Notes under the pieces: model-generated
What the model was told of the DNA's origin: nothing
The model's input: the letters and a program-made list of their open reading frames with translations, nothing else
Databases searched by the model: none
Made by a program: the position numbers and the translations under genes
Shown: piece after piece, positions 35,563-43,783 of the stretch
How positions within the stretch are numbered: the first letter of the stretch is position 1
Layout of the letters: the number at the start of each line of letters is the position of its first letter
Origin: Rikenellaceae bacterium
GTDB lineage: Bacteria; Bacteroidota; Bacteroidia; Bacteroidales; Rikenellaceae
Length of the DNA stretch: 64,000 bases
Assembly: GCA_015060165.1 (NCBI GenBank)
Contig: SUZC01000004.1
Location: 62,001-126,000, forward strand
Direction: 5' to 3'

Positions 35563-36630
35563 ATGAAACTACGAAATATTATAATCACTCTGCAAGCCGC
35601 GATGTTGTCACTATCGGCCTTTGCGCTCAACGCACCAAAAGACAATGGGTATGTGATAGTTACAAAATATATCAAGGCTAATTCAGGCAAGGATGTAAGC
35701 GATGCAATACAGAAAATAATCGACGATAATCCCAATCGTACGATATACTTCCCAGATGGCGAGTACATTATCTCAAAGCCAATCGTAACCCCTGCAGAAC
35801 CAACAAAAAGTGTAGCATTGGAGTTATCGAATTATGCGATAATCAGAGCTGCAGAGGGGTGGTCGCACAACGATGCAATGATACGTTTGGGAGGAAAAGA
35901 TGCTGCAAATAATATTGGCGTTGCCGGAAGTAATTACTACCTCGATGGAGGCATTATTGATGGTAGAGGTACAGCAAAGGGAGTTTCGATTGACGGAGGT
36001 CGCGAAACGGTCATACGAAACACATCAATCAAGAATGTTGAGGTTGGAATCCACGTTAAGCACGGTGCAAATAGCGGTTCATCGGATTGCGATATATCAG
36101 GAGTAAATATCGTTGGTAACAACTCTTCGACATCTATAGGGCTCTTGGTAGAAGGTTATGATAACACCTTCACAAATATGCGTATAGCCGCTGTAAATAC
36201 AGGTGTAGTACTGCGTTCACAGGCCAATATGTTAAGAAACATACACCCATTATACTATGGCGGTAAAAACGGATACGACCAAAACAGTTGTGGATTCCGC
36301 GATGAGGCAGGATGCAACTGGTATGACTTCTGTTATAGTGACGAATTTGCAACCGCATTTTACACGTCGAAAGATGCTGCAAGTCAATACAATAACTGTT
36401 TTGCATATTGGTATTCAAAACGAGGCACAAAACACACTGTTTTCAAAGCTGAGGGTAAGTTCAAATCTTTTGTATCAAATAGCCGCACTGGATTACGCAC
36501 AAGCAATGCGGTAAAAGAGAACAAGATTTTAGAGGTCGGAGAAGATGGAGGTGATGGACGATTTGTCAACCTGTACATCGACAACAAAGAGATACTGACA
36601 GATAACACATACGAAAAATACCTGAAATAA
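35563..36630 (+). CDS. Secreted right-handed beta-helix (pectate lyase superfamily-like) protein
   Basis: The 355-residue protein has a signal peptide ending near AFALN, then the Pec_lyase_3-type start (SGKDVSDAIQKIIDDNPNRTIYFPDGEYII). Repeating turns of 20-25 residues follow, rich in N, G and I/V (LDGGIIDGRGTAKGVSIDGG, IRNTSIKNVEVGIHVKHGAN, DISGVNIVGNNSSTSIGLLV), a parallel beta-helix. No lyase catalytic residues can be assigned. The last base overlaps the truA start (TAATG), so the two are translationally coupled, an odd pairing of a secreted glycan protein with an RNA-modifying enzyme. Substrate unknown. Confidence 0.75.
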   Translation: MKLRNIIITLQAAMLSLSAFALNAPKDNGYVIVTKYIKANSGKDVSDAIQKIIDDNPNRTIYFPDGEYIISKPIVTPAEPTKSVALELSNYAIIRAAEGWSHNDAMIRLGGKDAANNIGVAGSNYYLDGGIIDGRGTAKGVSIDGGRETVIRNTSIKNVEVGIHVKHGANSGSSDCDISGVNIVGNNSSTSIGLLVEGYDNTFTNMRIAAVNTGVVLRSQANMLRNIHPLYYGGKNGYDQNSCGFRDEAGCNWYDFCYSDEFATAFYTSKDAASQYNNCFAYWYSKRGTKHTVFKAEGKFKSFVSNSRTGLRTSNAVKENKILEVGEDGGDGRFVNLYIDNKEILTDNTYEKYLK

Positions 36631-37391
36631 TGCGTTACTTCATATATCTTTCATACGATGGGGCAGCATATTGCGGTTGGCAACGTCAGCCCGATGCTCC
36701 GTCTGTACAGCAAACACTGGAGAAGGCTCTATCCACCTTGTTGCGAGAAGATATTTTAACCGTTGGTGCAGGTCGCACCGATACAGGAGTTAACGCATCG
36801 TATTACGTTGCCCACTTCGATTGCGAGCATACAATTGAGGATTGCGAGAAATTGTGCTACAAGCTCAATCTGGTTCTGCCACAAGATATAGCAGTAAGCA
36901 GAGTTCGCCAGGTAAGGAGCGATGTCCACGCACGATTTGACGCCCAACAAAGAGAGTACACATACGTAATCTCGCAACACAAAAACCCATTCCGACGTTT
37001 CTCGGCATGGCAATATTATGTAGCGTTGGATTTTGACAAGATGAATGAGGCCGCAGCAAAGTTGCTCGAATATGATGATTTCACATCTTTTGCCAAACTC
37101 AACTCCAACAACAAGACAAATATCTGCCATATTAATCGGGCTGAATGGTTTCGAGATGAAAAAGATGAATCGGTAATAATATTTAAAATTAGGGCTGACA
37201 GATTCCTGCGCAATATGATTCGAGCCATCGTAGGGACTTTGGTTGATGTTGGCCGAGGTCGTTATTCAGTAGAGGAGTTTGAACAAATTATACTAAGCAA
37301 AGACCTCTCTCGATCGAGTGCAGGAGCCCCAGCGCAAGGGTTGTTTTTGAGCGATGTGGTCTATGAGGACAACATATTTGTAGAAGATTAA
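36630..37391 (+). CDS. truA: tRNA pseudouridine(38-40) synthase
   Basis: The 253-residue protein contains LSYDGAAYCGWQRQPDAPSVQ, VGAGRTDTGVNASYYVAHFD with the catalytic Asp in GRTDTGV, YTYVISQHKNPF, and the C-terminal RADRFLRNMIRAIVGTLVDV. All are TruA signatures; the enzyme isomerises U38-U40 of the anticodon arm. It is expressed from the upstream gene by overlap and followed 31 bases later by a small membrane protein gene. Confidence 0.97.
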   Translation: MRYFIYLSYDGAAYCGWQRQPDAPSVQQTLEKALSTLLREDILTVGAGRTDTGVNASYYVAHFDCEHTIEDCEKLCYKLNLVLPQDIAVSRVRQVRSDVHARFDAQQREYTYVISQHKNPFRRFSAWQYYVALDFDKMNEAAAKLLEYDDFTSFAKLNSNNKTNICHINRAEWFRDEKDESVIIFKIRADRFLRNMIRAIVGTLVDVGRGRYSVEEFEQIILSKDLSRSSAGAPAQGLFLSDVVYEDNIFVED

Positions 37392-37422
37392 AACTATTGT
37401 TAAACTTAAATAAATTTATACT

Positions 37423-37608
37423 ATGGGAACAATTATTTGGTTAGTAGGTGTTATTTGCTCTATTTGGTGCGTTATTGACATTTTCAAGAAGCCTATCGGT
37501 TTGGTCGGAAAGTTGCTCACAGCGATTATTGTATTGACAACAAGCTGGGTTGGTTTTTTGCTCTATTACTTCTGGGCACGCCACCACCTCGCATCTTGGT
37601 TTAAGTAA
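37423..37608 (+). CDS. Small two-helix membrane protein
   Basis: The 61-residue protein begins MGTIIWLVGVICSIWCVIDIF and has a second hydrophobic segment LLTAIIVLTTSWVGFLLYYFWARHH. The arrangement of two helices joined by KKPIGLVGK and an aromatic end YYFWARHH recalls the PLDc_N / PspC-like short membrane-protein families, which are common in Bacteroidetes. It is 31 bases after truA and ends before a strong terminator. Function unknown. Confidence 0.7.
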   Translation: MGTIIWLVGVICSIWCVIDIFKKPIGLVGKLLTAIIVLTTSWVGFLLYYFWARHHLASWFK

Positions 37609-37629
37609 AAGAACCATAAATAACACAAA

Positions 37630-37658
37630 TACGGGTTGGTCGCAATGACCAACCCGTA
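37630..37658. terminator. Bidirectional intrinsic terminator between the truA operon and lpd
   Basis: TACGGGTTGGTC / GACCAACCCGTA form a perfect 12-bp stem with a 5-base loop (GCAAT), followed by TTCTTTAT on the plus strand. The flanking genes converge. Confidence 0.9.
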
Positions 37659-37680
37659 TTCTTTATATAGGTGAGATTTA

Positions 37681-39057
37681 CTACAAATGAATCGCCGCAC
37701 CCATTGCAGCCTCCGATGCCTCCATCAACCCCTCGTGCATAGTGGGGTGAGAGTGAATTGTCTTGGCAATAGCATGAGCCTTAACACCCAAACGTTTTGC
37801 AAGAGTAGGCTCACCCAACATCTCTGTTACGTTTGCACCCACAAGATGTGCTCCGATAAGTTTCTCGTCGGCATCAAAGATAAGCTTCACAAAACCATCC
37901 CTATCGCCTGCGGCAGTTGCCTTACCCGATGCTGTAAATGGGAAACGACCCACTTTATACTCAATACCAGCCTTCTGGGCCTGCTGCTCGGTCATACCTA
38001 CTGATGCAACCTCAGGAGAAGTAAAGATACAAGATGGGATAGTTGAGTAATCAACCGCCTCGGGATTAAGACCGCAGATATACTCTACACAATGCAAAGC
38101 CTCGGCAGAAGCAACGTGTGCCAACGCAGGAGTAGCAATGATATCACCAATTGCATATACGCCAGCCACCGATGTCTGATAATGCTCATCGACCTTAATC
38201 TTATCACGCTCAACCTCAACACCAACCTCTTCGAGGCCGATATTTTCAATATTAGACTTAATACCCACAGCCGAAAGAACAATCTCAGCCGTAAGGGTCT
38301 CTGCACCTTTCTTACCCTCAATCTCGACATTACACATACCATCCTCACCAACAGTTACGCTCTTCACGTTAGTCGACGTAAGAACCGTTGCACGCATCTT
38401 GCGGAACGAACGCTCCATAGTTTTTGCAACCTCCTCGTCCTCCAATGGCATCATCTGAGGCATATACTCAATAACAGTAACCTTCACACCCAGAGATGCA
38501 TACAAACAAGCAAACTCGCTACCTATTGCACCTGAGCCTACGACAATCATTGATGCCGGCAACTTTGGCAATACAAGAGCCTCCTTTGAGGTAATAACGT
38601 GCTGACCATCTACGGGCATAAACGGCATCTGGCGTGGACGTGCACCTGTTGCCAAGATAATTGCATCAGCCTCATACGTATTACCGTCAACATCAACCTT
38701 GCCATCACCAGCCAAACGACCAAAGCCATTGATTACATCGATATTGTTCTTCTTCATAAGGAAAGCTACACCCTTGCTCATTGTCTCTGCCACTGTACGC
38801 GAACGAGCCACAATCTTCTCGAAATCGGGCTTCACCTCACCCTCAACAGCAACACCATAATGAGCTGCATTCTTGCAATATGAGAATACCTGCGCACTCT
38901 TCAACAAAGCTTTTGTGGGAATACATCCCCAATTTAGGCACACACCTCCCAATTCAGCCTTCTCGACGATAGCTACTTTCTTGCCGAGCTGCGCAGCACG
39001 AATGGCAGCAACATATCCGCCAGGACCGCTACCTATTACTATAATATCGTATTTCAT
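37681..39057 (-). CDS. lpdA: Dihydrolipoyl dehydrogenase
   Basis: The start at 39057 (MKYDIIVIGSGPGGYVAAI) places the FAD dinucleotide fold at the N-terminus; the ORF-track start at 39069 adds four residues. The 458-residue protein has GGVCLNWGCIPTKALL with the redox cysteine pair, IVVGSGAIGSEFACLYASLG for NAD, AIGDI near the second FAD site, and the C-terminal HSHPTMHEGLMEA with the catalytic His. It reoxidises dihydrolipoamide in 2-oxoacid or glycine cleavage complexes. No E1, E2 or gcv genes are near, so its partner complex is unknown. About 25 bases separate it from the C69 peptidase gene upstream. Confidence 0.95.
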   Translation of the reverse strand: MKYDIIVIGSGPGGYVAAIRAAQLGKKVAIVEKAELGGVCLNWGCIPTKALLKSAQVFSYCKNAAHYGVAVEGEVKPDFEKIVARSRTVAETMSKGVAFLMKKNNIDVINGFGRLAGDGKVDVDGNTYEADAIILATGARPRQMPFMPVDGQHVITSKEALVLPKLPASMIVVGSGAIGSEFACLYASLGVKVTVIEYMPQMMPLEDEEVAKTMERSFRKMRATVLTSTNVKSVTVGEDGMCNVEIEGKKGAETLTAEIVLSAVGIKSNIENIGLEEVGVEVERDKIKVDEHYQTSVAGVYAIGDIIATPALAHVASAEALHCVEYICGLNPEAVDYSTIPSCIFTSPEVASVGMTEQQAQKAGIEYKVGRFPFTASGKATAAGDRDGFVKLIFDADEKLIGAHLVGANVTEMLGEPTLAKRLGVKAHAIAKTIHSHPTMHEGLMEASEAAMGAAIHL

Positions 39058-39082
39058 TTTACACTTCAATTAATCGTTATAA

Positions 39083-40753
39083 CTATTTAATTACTTGTAA
39101 AATATCACCATTATCCTTAGCCACGGCACGCTTCCACTTCTCGTTATATCCAGGGAACTGAATCTTACCAGGAATCTGCTTGCCATTGCCATTGTCAACA
39201 AAGTGAGTGTGATCGCCACCAGCGCCTATAACATACTTCAACACATCAGCGTGCTCACTCTTGACATTACCATCAACATATTTGATAAGCAAATATTTAT
39301 CCAAACGACTCCAATTTGAAAACATCTCTTGAGCCATATTGTTGCTAAACTGTGTGAGATACTTCTTCTGAGCCTTTGCAGAGAGAGTAGCCGCCTTATT
39401 GTCGATACCCTTAACAGCCTCCAACATTGAGTTCTCCCAAAAATCCACCACCTTGCGGATATCAGCTGAAATCATATCATAACGCAAATATGCAAAGTTG
39501 GTTACACGATTGAACAACCAGAAAGCAGAAGATGCTGTATAGTCGAGCATCGAGCCATTATCCTCAGCCAAACACTCTGGAGCCTCCTGTGTATTACAAT
39601 AAATAGGAGTAAGACACGATGTGGCAGCATCATCAACACCAAACCACAAGATACCGGTCTTACCGGGACGTGCCTGACCTACCAACCAGAAACCTGTCTG
39701 CTGAGTAGCTGTTGCACGCTCATTAGTATAAGACTTTCCGTCAACCGCGAAAGTCATTGGACGCCAACGATAGGGCAGAGCGTGACCTCCTGCACCCAAA
39801 TCTTTGGTCATATCCATCGGAGTACCCTCATAATGATCGCGCATAGCATCGAACACCTGCTTGGGTGAAATTTTGGCATTAGGCTTTACCCACAAAGGCA
39901 TACGATTCTTTGGATTATGACCCATAGCATAATCGAGATACTTATCCATTCCATCGGCAAAAGTGCGGAAGAATGCCCACACGCGAGCCTCGCAGCCACG
40001 CATACCGCTGAAATCGAGCGGAGCATAGGTATCGCTAAATGAGAACTCCTCGTCGCTACCATTATAATATCCCATCTCGCGAGCGAATGAGATTACATCG
40101 GGAGCATACATACAATTTTCGGGATCGTTCTTTGGAAAAGTAGTAATACGGGCTTGGTTAGCATGAGCCGAGATGTATCCATCGGGAATACGGCGTGCCA
40201 CCCAAACAATACCCTTTTTACCAGGACCCTTTCCTATAAGTTCCATAATCCACGCCTCCTCGGTATCGGCAATCGAAAAACTCTCACCCTCAGAAGCATA
40301 GCCATATGTATTAGCCAATTCAACAATCGTTTTGATTGCCTCACGAGCAGTCTTGGCACGTTGCAAAGTGATGTATATAAGTGAGCCATAATCCATCACG
40401 CCCTCAGGGTTGTACAACTCATGACGGCCTCCATAGGTAGTTTCGGTAATAATAAGCGAGTGCTCGTTCATATTACTAACAGTCGAATATGTCTGTGCAA
40501 CCTGAGGAATCAGGCCCAACGACTTGCCTGTATCCCACTCTGTAACGGGAAGCATTGTGCCAGCCTTATACTTAGTGGCATTGTGCTTATAAAGGCATCC
40601 ATAGAGTTGGTGAGAGTCTGCAGCATATGTGACCAAAATAGATCCATCGGTCGACGCACCGCGGGTGATGATAAAATTGGTGCAAGCCAAAGCCTCAGAG
40701 CCTCCAAATAGGGTAGCTGTGGCAAGCATCAGCGAACAAAAGATTTTCTTCAT
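39083..40753 (-). CDS. Secreted C69 family dipeptidase
   Basis: The 556-residue protein has a signal peptide MKKIFCSLMLATATLFGGSEALA and the mature enzyme begins CTNFIITRGASTDGSILV. In the C69 (PepD-like Ntn-hydrolase) family an N-terminal Cys is the nucleophile, here Cys24. Further features are NEHSLIITETTYGGR, YGYASEGESFSIADTEEAWI and GYISAHANQARITTF. It should hydrolyse dipeptides in the periplasm. The gene lies upstream of lpdA on the minus strand. A minus-strand TATATTTG at 40810-40803 may be its -7 element, without a clear -33. Confidence 0.93.
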   Translation of the reverse strand: MKKIFCSLMLATATLFGGSEALACTNFIITRGASTDGSILVTYAADSHQLYGCLYKHNATKYKAGTMLPVTEWDTGKSLGLIPQVAQTYSTVSNMNEHSLIITETTYGGRHELYNPEGVMDYGSLIYITLQRAKTAREAIKTIVELANTYGYASEGESFSIADTEEAWIMELIGKGPGKKGIVWVARRIPDGYISAHANQARITTFPKNDPENCMYAPDVISFAREMGYYNGSDEEFSFSDTYAPLDFSGMRGCEARVWAFFRTFADGMDKYLDYAMGHNPKNRMPLWVKPNAKISPKQVFDAMRDHYEGTPMDMTKDLGAGGHALPYRWRPMTFAVDGKSYTNERATATQQTGFWLVGQARPGKTGILWFGVDDAATSCLTPIYCNTQEAPECLAEDNGSMLDYTASSAFWLFNRVTNFAYLRYDMISADIRKVVDFWENSMLEAVKGIDNKAATLSAKAQKKYLTQFSNNMAQEMFSNWSRLDKYLLIKYVDGNVKSEHADVLKYVIGAGGDHTHFVDNGNGKQIPGKIQFPGYNEKWKRAVAKDNGDILQVIK

Positions 40754-40893
40754 ACGATTTATGTTTTTATCAGTTTATTATTTGCTCTTAAATTGTAATC
40801 TACAAATATAAGCAAAATAATCGATTTCATACATCACTTTATCTTTTATTGGAACAAGTCGTGATAAATATTTTTTCTATGCAGAATTATTCA

Positions 40894-40901
40894 TATCTTT
40901 G
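40894..40901 (+). promoter_or_regulatory. Candidate -7 element of dapB
   Basis: TATCTTTG fits TAnnTTTG. I do not find TTG at the right distance upstream, so this is weaker than the other promoters. Transcription would start near 40908, directly before the hairpin at 40917-40935. Confidence 0.45.
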
Positions 40902-40916
40902 TGGGATTATTAATTG

Positions 40917-40935
40917 GCTCACACTATGTGTGAGC
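40917..40935 (+). other. Perfect inverted repeat at the 5' end of the dapB leader
   Basis: GCTCACAC-TAT-GTGTGAGC is an 8-bp perfect stem with a three-base loop, about 10 nt after the predicted transcription start and 19 nt before the dapB ATG. No U-run follows. It could be a repressor operator or a 5'-terminal mRNA hairpin. It does not resemble the lysine riboswitch, which is much larger. Confidence 0.5.
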
Positions 40936-40953
40936 ATAACGCAAAATACAACA

Positions 40954-41673
40954 ATGAAAGCAGCCATCATAGGATACGGCAAAATGGGCCGTGAGATAGA
41001 GAAGATTTTGATCCAGCGAGGCCATAGTGTGGAGCTGATTATCGACATAAACAACGCAGCTGATTTGACAGCTGAAAATCTGGCAAAAGTGGATGTTGCA
41101 ATTGAATTCACAACTCCATCGACAGCATACGACAACATACGCAAATGCTTGGAGTGTGGCGCTGCCGTTGTGAGCGGCACAACAGGTTGGACAGATCGCC
41201 TTCCAGAATTGCAGAATTTATGCAAGCAGAAGGGTGGTGCTATGTTCTACGCTTCAAATTACTCACTTGGCGTGAATTTGATGTTCCGCCTCAACCGCGA
41301 ATTGGCCAGAATGATGAGCGCCATTTCTGGGTATAAAGTCTCTATCGAGGAGACTCACCATACCGAGAAGAAGGATTCTCCCAGCGGCACCGCAGTAACA
41401 TTGGCTGACGATATTATCGAGCGTATTAACACAAAGAAAGGTTGGATTAACGAGCCTACCGATAATCCGGAATTGATTGGAATCGAATCATTCAGAGTAG
41501 GAATGACACCTGGAGATCACTCGGTGACATACTCTTCGGACGATGATGTACTGGAGATTCGCCACTCAATCAAAAACCGCCGCACTTTGGCACAAGGTGC
41601 TGTGGTTGCAGCAGAATTCCTATGCGGCAAAAAGGGAATATTCACGATGGAGGATTTGCTCAGCGCTATATAA
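40954..41673 (+). CDS. dapB: 4-hydroxy-tetrahydrodipicolinate reductase
   Basis: The start at 40954 (MKAAIIGYGKMGREIEKI) places the GxGxxG loop at the N-terminus; the ORF-track start at 40849 precedes the promoter. The 239-residue protein has VAIEFTTPSTAYDNI, VVSGTTGWTDRLPELQ, SNYSLGVNLMFRLNRELA and the catalytic EETHHTEKKDSPSGTA. It makes tetrahydrodipicolinate for lysine and meso-diaminopimelate. It is the first gene of a plus-strand cluster with lepB 66 bases downstream. Confidence 0.96.
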   Translation: MKAAIIGYGKMGREIEKILIQRGHSVELIIDINNAADLTAENLAKVDVAIEFTTPSTAYDNIRKCLECGAAVVSGTTGWTDRLPELQNLCKQKGGAMFYASNYSLGVNLMFRLNRELARMMSAISGYKVSIEETHHTEKKDSPSGTAVTLADDIIERINTKKGWINEPTDNPELIGIESFRVGMTPGDHSVTYSSDDDVLEIRHSIKNRRTLAQGAVVAAEFLCGKKGIFTMEDLLSAI

Positions 41674-41738
41674 ACCATACAAGATGCAATATAGTATTAC
41701 AGCAAGCCGTTTAGCTATATCATAGTAACCTAACTAAA

Positions 41739-43085
41739 ATGGAAAAAATAAAGAAATTTTTCGGCAACAAGTGGGTAGGATTCACCCTCGCCACAATTGT
41801 ATACGTATTGTGGTTTGTCGTATGGACCGGTAATTGGTGGCTGATCTTGGGTGTCGGAGTGATTTACGACCTCTACATCTCAAAATATTTCTATCGCTAC
41901 GTATGGAGCAAGAACGAAGCTCTTTGCGAAAAGAGTTCGCTATATCGCAACATATACGAATGGGTGAATGCAATCATATTTGCAACAGTTGTTGCTACAT
42001 TGATTCACATCTTCATCTTCCAGATGTATGTGATTCCTTCATCGTCGATGGAGAAGAGTCTGCTTGTGGGAGATTATCTCTATGTGAGTAAGGTGACTTA
42101 CGGCCCACAAATGCCCAACACTCCACTCTCGTTCCCATTCGTACACCATACGATGCCTATGTCGCAGACAAAAAAATCATTCTCAGAGGCAATTAAGTGG
42201 CCATACCACCGATTGAAGGGCCTAAGAAAAATCGAGCGTGGCGATGTGGTGGTATTTAATTTCCCGGCTGGCGACACTGTGCTATTGGAAAATCAAGCTA
42301 TAACATATTACGATGTACTTCGAGATTATCAGAAGCAATTTGGACCAAAGAGAGGTAGAGAGCAATTAGAGGCTGATTACACAATTATATCTCGTCCTGT
42401 CGATAAACGAGAGAACTACATCAAGCGATGTGTAGCTTTGCCTGGAGACTCAATCCGCATTGAAAACCGAAAACTGTTTGTCAATGGTCAGTCCGAAGGC
42501 AAGATAACCGAAAAGCAATACTGCTATACAATACGTACATCATCGGCATTGAGCCAGTATGCAATAGATAATTTGGGCATCACCGAAATTATGGGTAATG
42601 GCAACAGTTATATATCTCCGCTTACCGATTCGATGGTCGAGGCTCTCCGCAAGATGGATAACGTGATAAGCATTGAGCCATATACCGTCACTGATCAGGC
42701 ATTTCCACATAGTGAAAAATATGCATGGACAGCCGATAATTTCGGACCGCTTTGGATTCCACAAAAGGGAGAAACAATTGAGCTTTCGACAGACAACCTG
42801 CCTCTGTATGAGCGAATTATCGACGTATACGAGGACAATGATTTGCAAGTTAAGGATGGCGAGATATACATCAACGGTCAGAAAAGCAATAGCTATACAT
42901 TCAAGATGGACTACTATTGGATGATGGGCGACAACCGCCACAACTCTGCAGACTCTCGATATTGGGGATTTGTACCTGAGGATCATATCGTAGGAAAAGC
43001 ATCGTTCATTTGGCTCTCACTCGACCAGAATAAGAGTTTCCCCGCAAATATACGTTGGGGAAGAATCTTCAACAAGATAAAGTAA
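41739..43085 (+). CDS. lepB: Signal peptidase I
   Basis: The 448-residue protein has two N-terminal transmembrane regions (WVGFTLATIVYVLWFVVWTG; AIIFATVVATLIHIFIFQM). The catalytic Ser lies in YVIPSSSMEKSLLVGDYLYV and the general-base Lys in NYIKRCVALPGDSIRI. The final box is MMGDNRHNSADSRYWGFVPE. An insertion of about 150 residues between the Lys box and the last box makes it longer than typical LepB, as in other Bacteroidales. It removes signal peptides of exported proteins. It lies between dapB and yigZ. Confidence 0.95.
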   Translation: MEKIKKFFGNKWVGFTLATIVYVLWFVVWTGNWWLILGVGVIYDLYISKYFYRYVWSKNEALCEKSSLYRNIYEWVNAIIFATVVATLIHIFIFQMYVIPSSSMEKSLLVGDYLYVSKVTYGPQMPNTPLSFPFVHHTMPMSQTKKSFSEAIKWPYHRLKGLRKIERGDVVVFNFPAGDTVLLENQAITYYDVLRDYQKQFGPKRGREQLEADYTIISRPVDKRENYIKRCVALPGDSIRIENRKLFVNGQSEGKITEKQYCYTIRTSSALSQYAIDNLGITEIMGNGNSYISPLTDSMVEALRKMDNVISIEPYTVTDQAFPHSEKYAWTADNFGPLWIPQKGETIELSTDNLPLYERIIDVYEDNDLQVKDGEIYINGQKSNSYTFKMDYYWMMGDNRHNSADSRYWGFVPEDHIVGKASFIWLSLDQNKSFPANIRWGRIFNKIK

Positions 43086-43091
43086 TCAAGG

Positions 43092-43703
43092 GTGGAGACA
43101 ATTAAAGATAGCTATCTAACCATCGAAGATAATGCCGAAGCAATCTTCAAGGAGAAGAGTAGCAAATTCCTATGCTACGCTTATCACGTTGAGTCGGAAG
43201 AGGAGATTGCGGCTCATTTGGAGTGTCTACGCAAACAGTACTATGACGCTACACACCATTGCTATGCCTGGCGATTAGGCCCATTTGGCGAAAAATTCAG
43301 AGCCAACGACGATGGAGAACCGTCGAGCACAGCAGGCAAACCGATTCTGGGACAGATGCTATCGCGAGAGATTACCGATTGTTTGATCGTGGTAGTGAGA
43401 TATTTCGGTGGAACCAAATTGGGAGTTCCGGGATTGATTGCTGCATATAAGGAGTCGGCTGCAGCTGTAATTGATGCAGCAAAGGTGGTGGAGCGTACGG
43501 TTGACACCCACATTCGCATTGAATTCTCATATATCGTAATGAACGATGTAATGAGAATCATCAAGGAAGAACAGCCTACAATAGTTGAGCAGGTATTCGA
43601 CAACTTGTGTATGATGAGACTCTCGATAAGAAATAGTCGTGCGGATATAGTAGAAGGACGCCTCAGGAAAGTAGAGGGTGCAATAGTCGAAATTGTAGAA
43701 TAA
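43092..43703 (+). CDS. yigZ: YigZ/IMPACT family protein
   Basis: The 203-residue protein probably starts with GTG at 43092, 6 bases after lepB. It has the UPF0029 signature: FKEKSSKFLCYAYHVESEEE, ATHHCYAWRLG, NDDGEPSSTAGKPIL and VVVRYFGGTKLGVPGLIAAY, with a shorter C-terminal domain. IMPACT homologues bind translation factors or ribosomes; the bacterial role is unclear. It is likely translated in the dapB-lepB transcript. Confidence 0.92.
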   Translation: METIKDSYLTIEDNAEAIFKEKSSKFLCYAYHVESEEEIAAHLECLRKQYYDATHHCYAWRLGPFGEKFRANDDGEPSSTAGKPILGQMLSREITDCLIVVVRYFGGTKLGVPGLIAAYKESAAAVIDAAKVVERTVDTHIRIEFSYIVMNDVMRIIKEEQPTIVEQVFDNLCMMRLSIRNSRADIVEGRLRKVEGAIVEIVE

Positions 43704-43783
43704 CAGAACCAAAAATAGCGGCAAGAACCTCCCCTCGCATAGATGATGGGAGAAGTGAAAGAGTAGGATAGTAAAGCAAAAAT

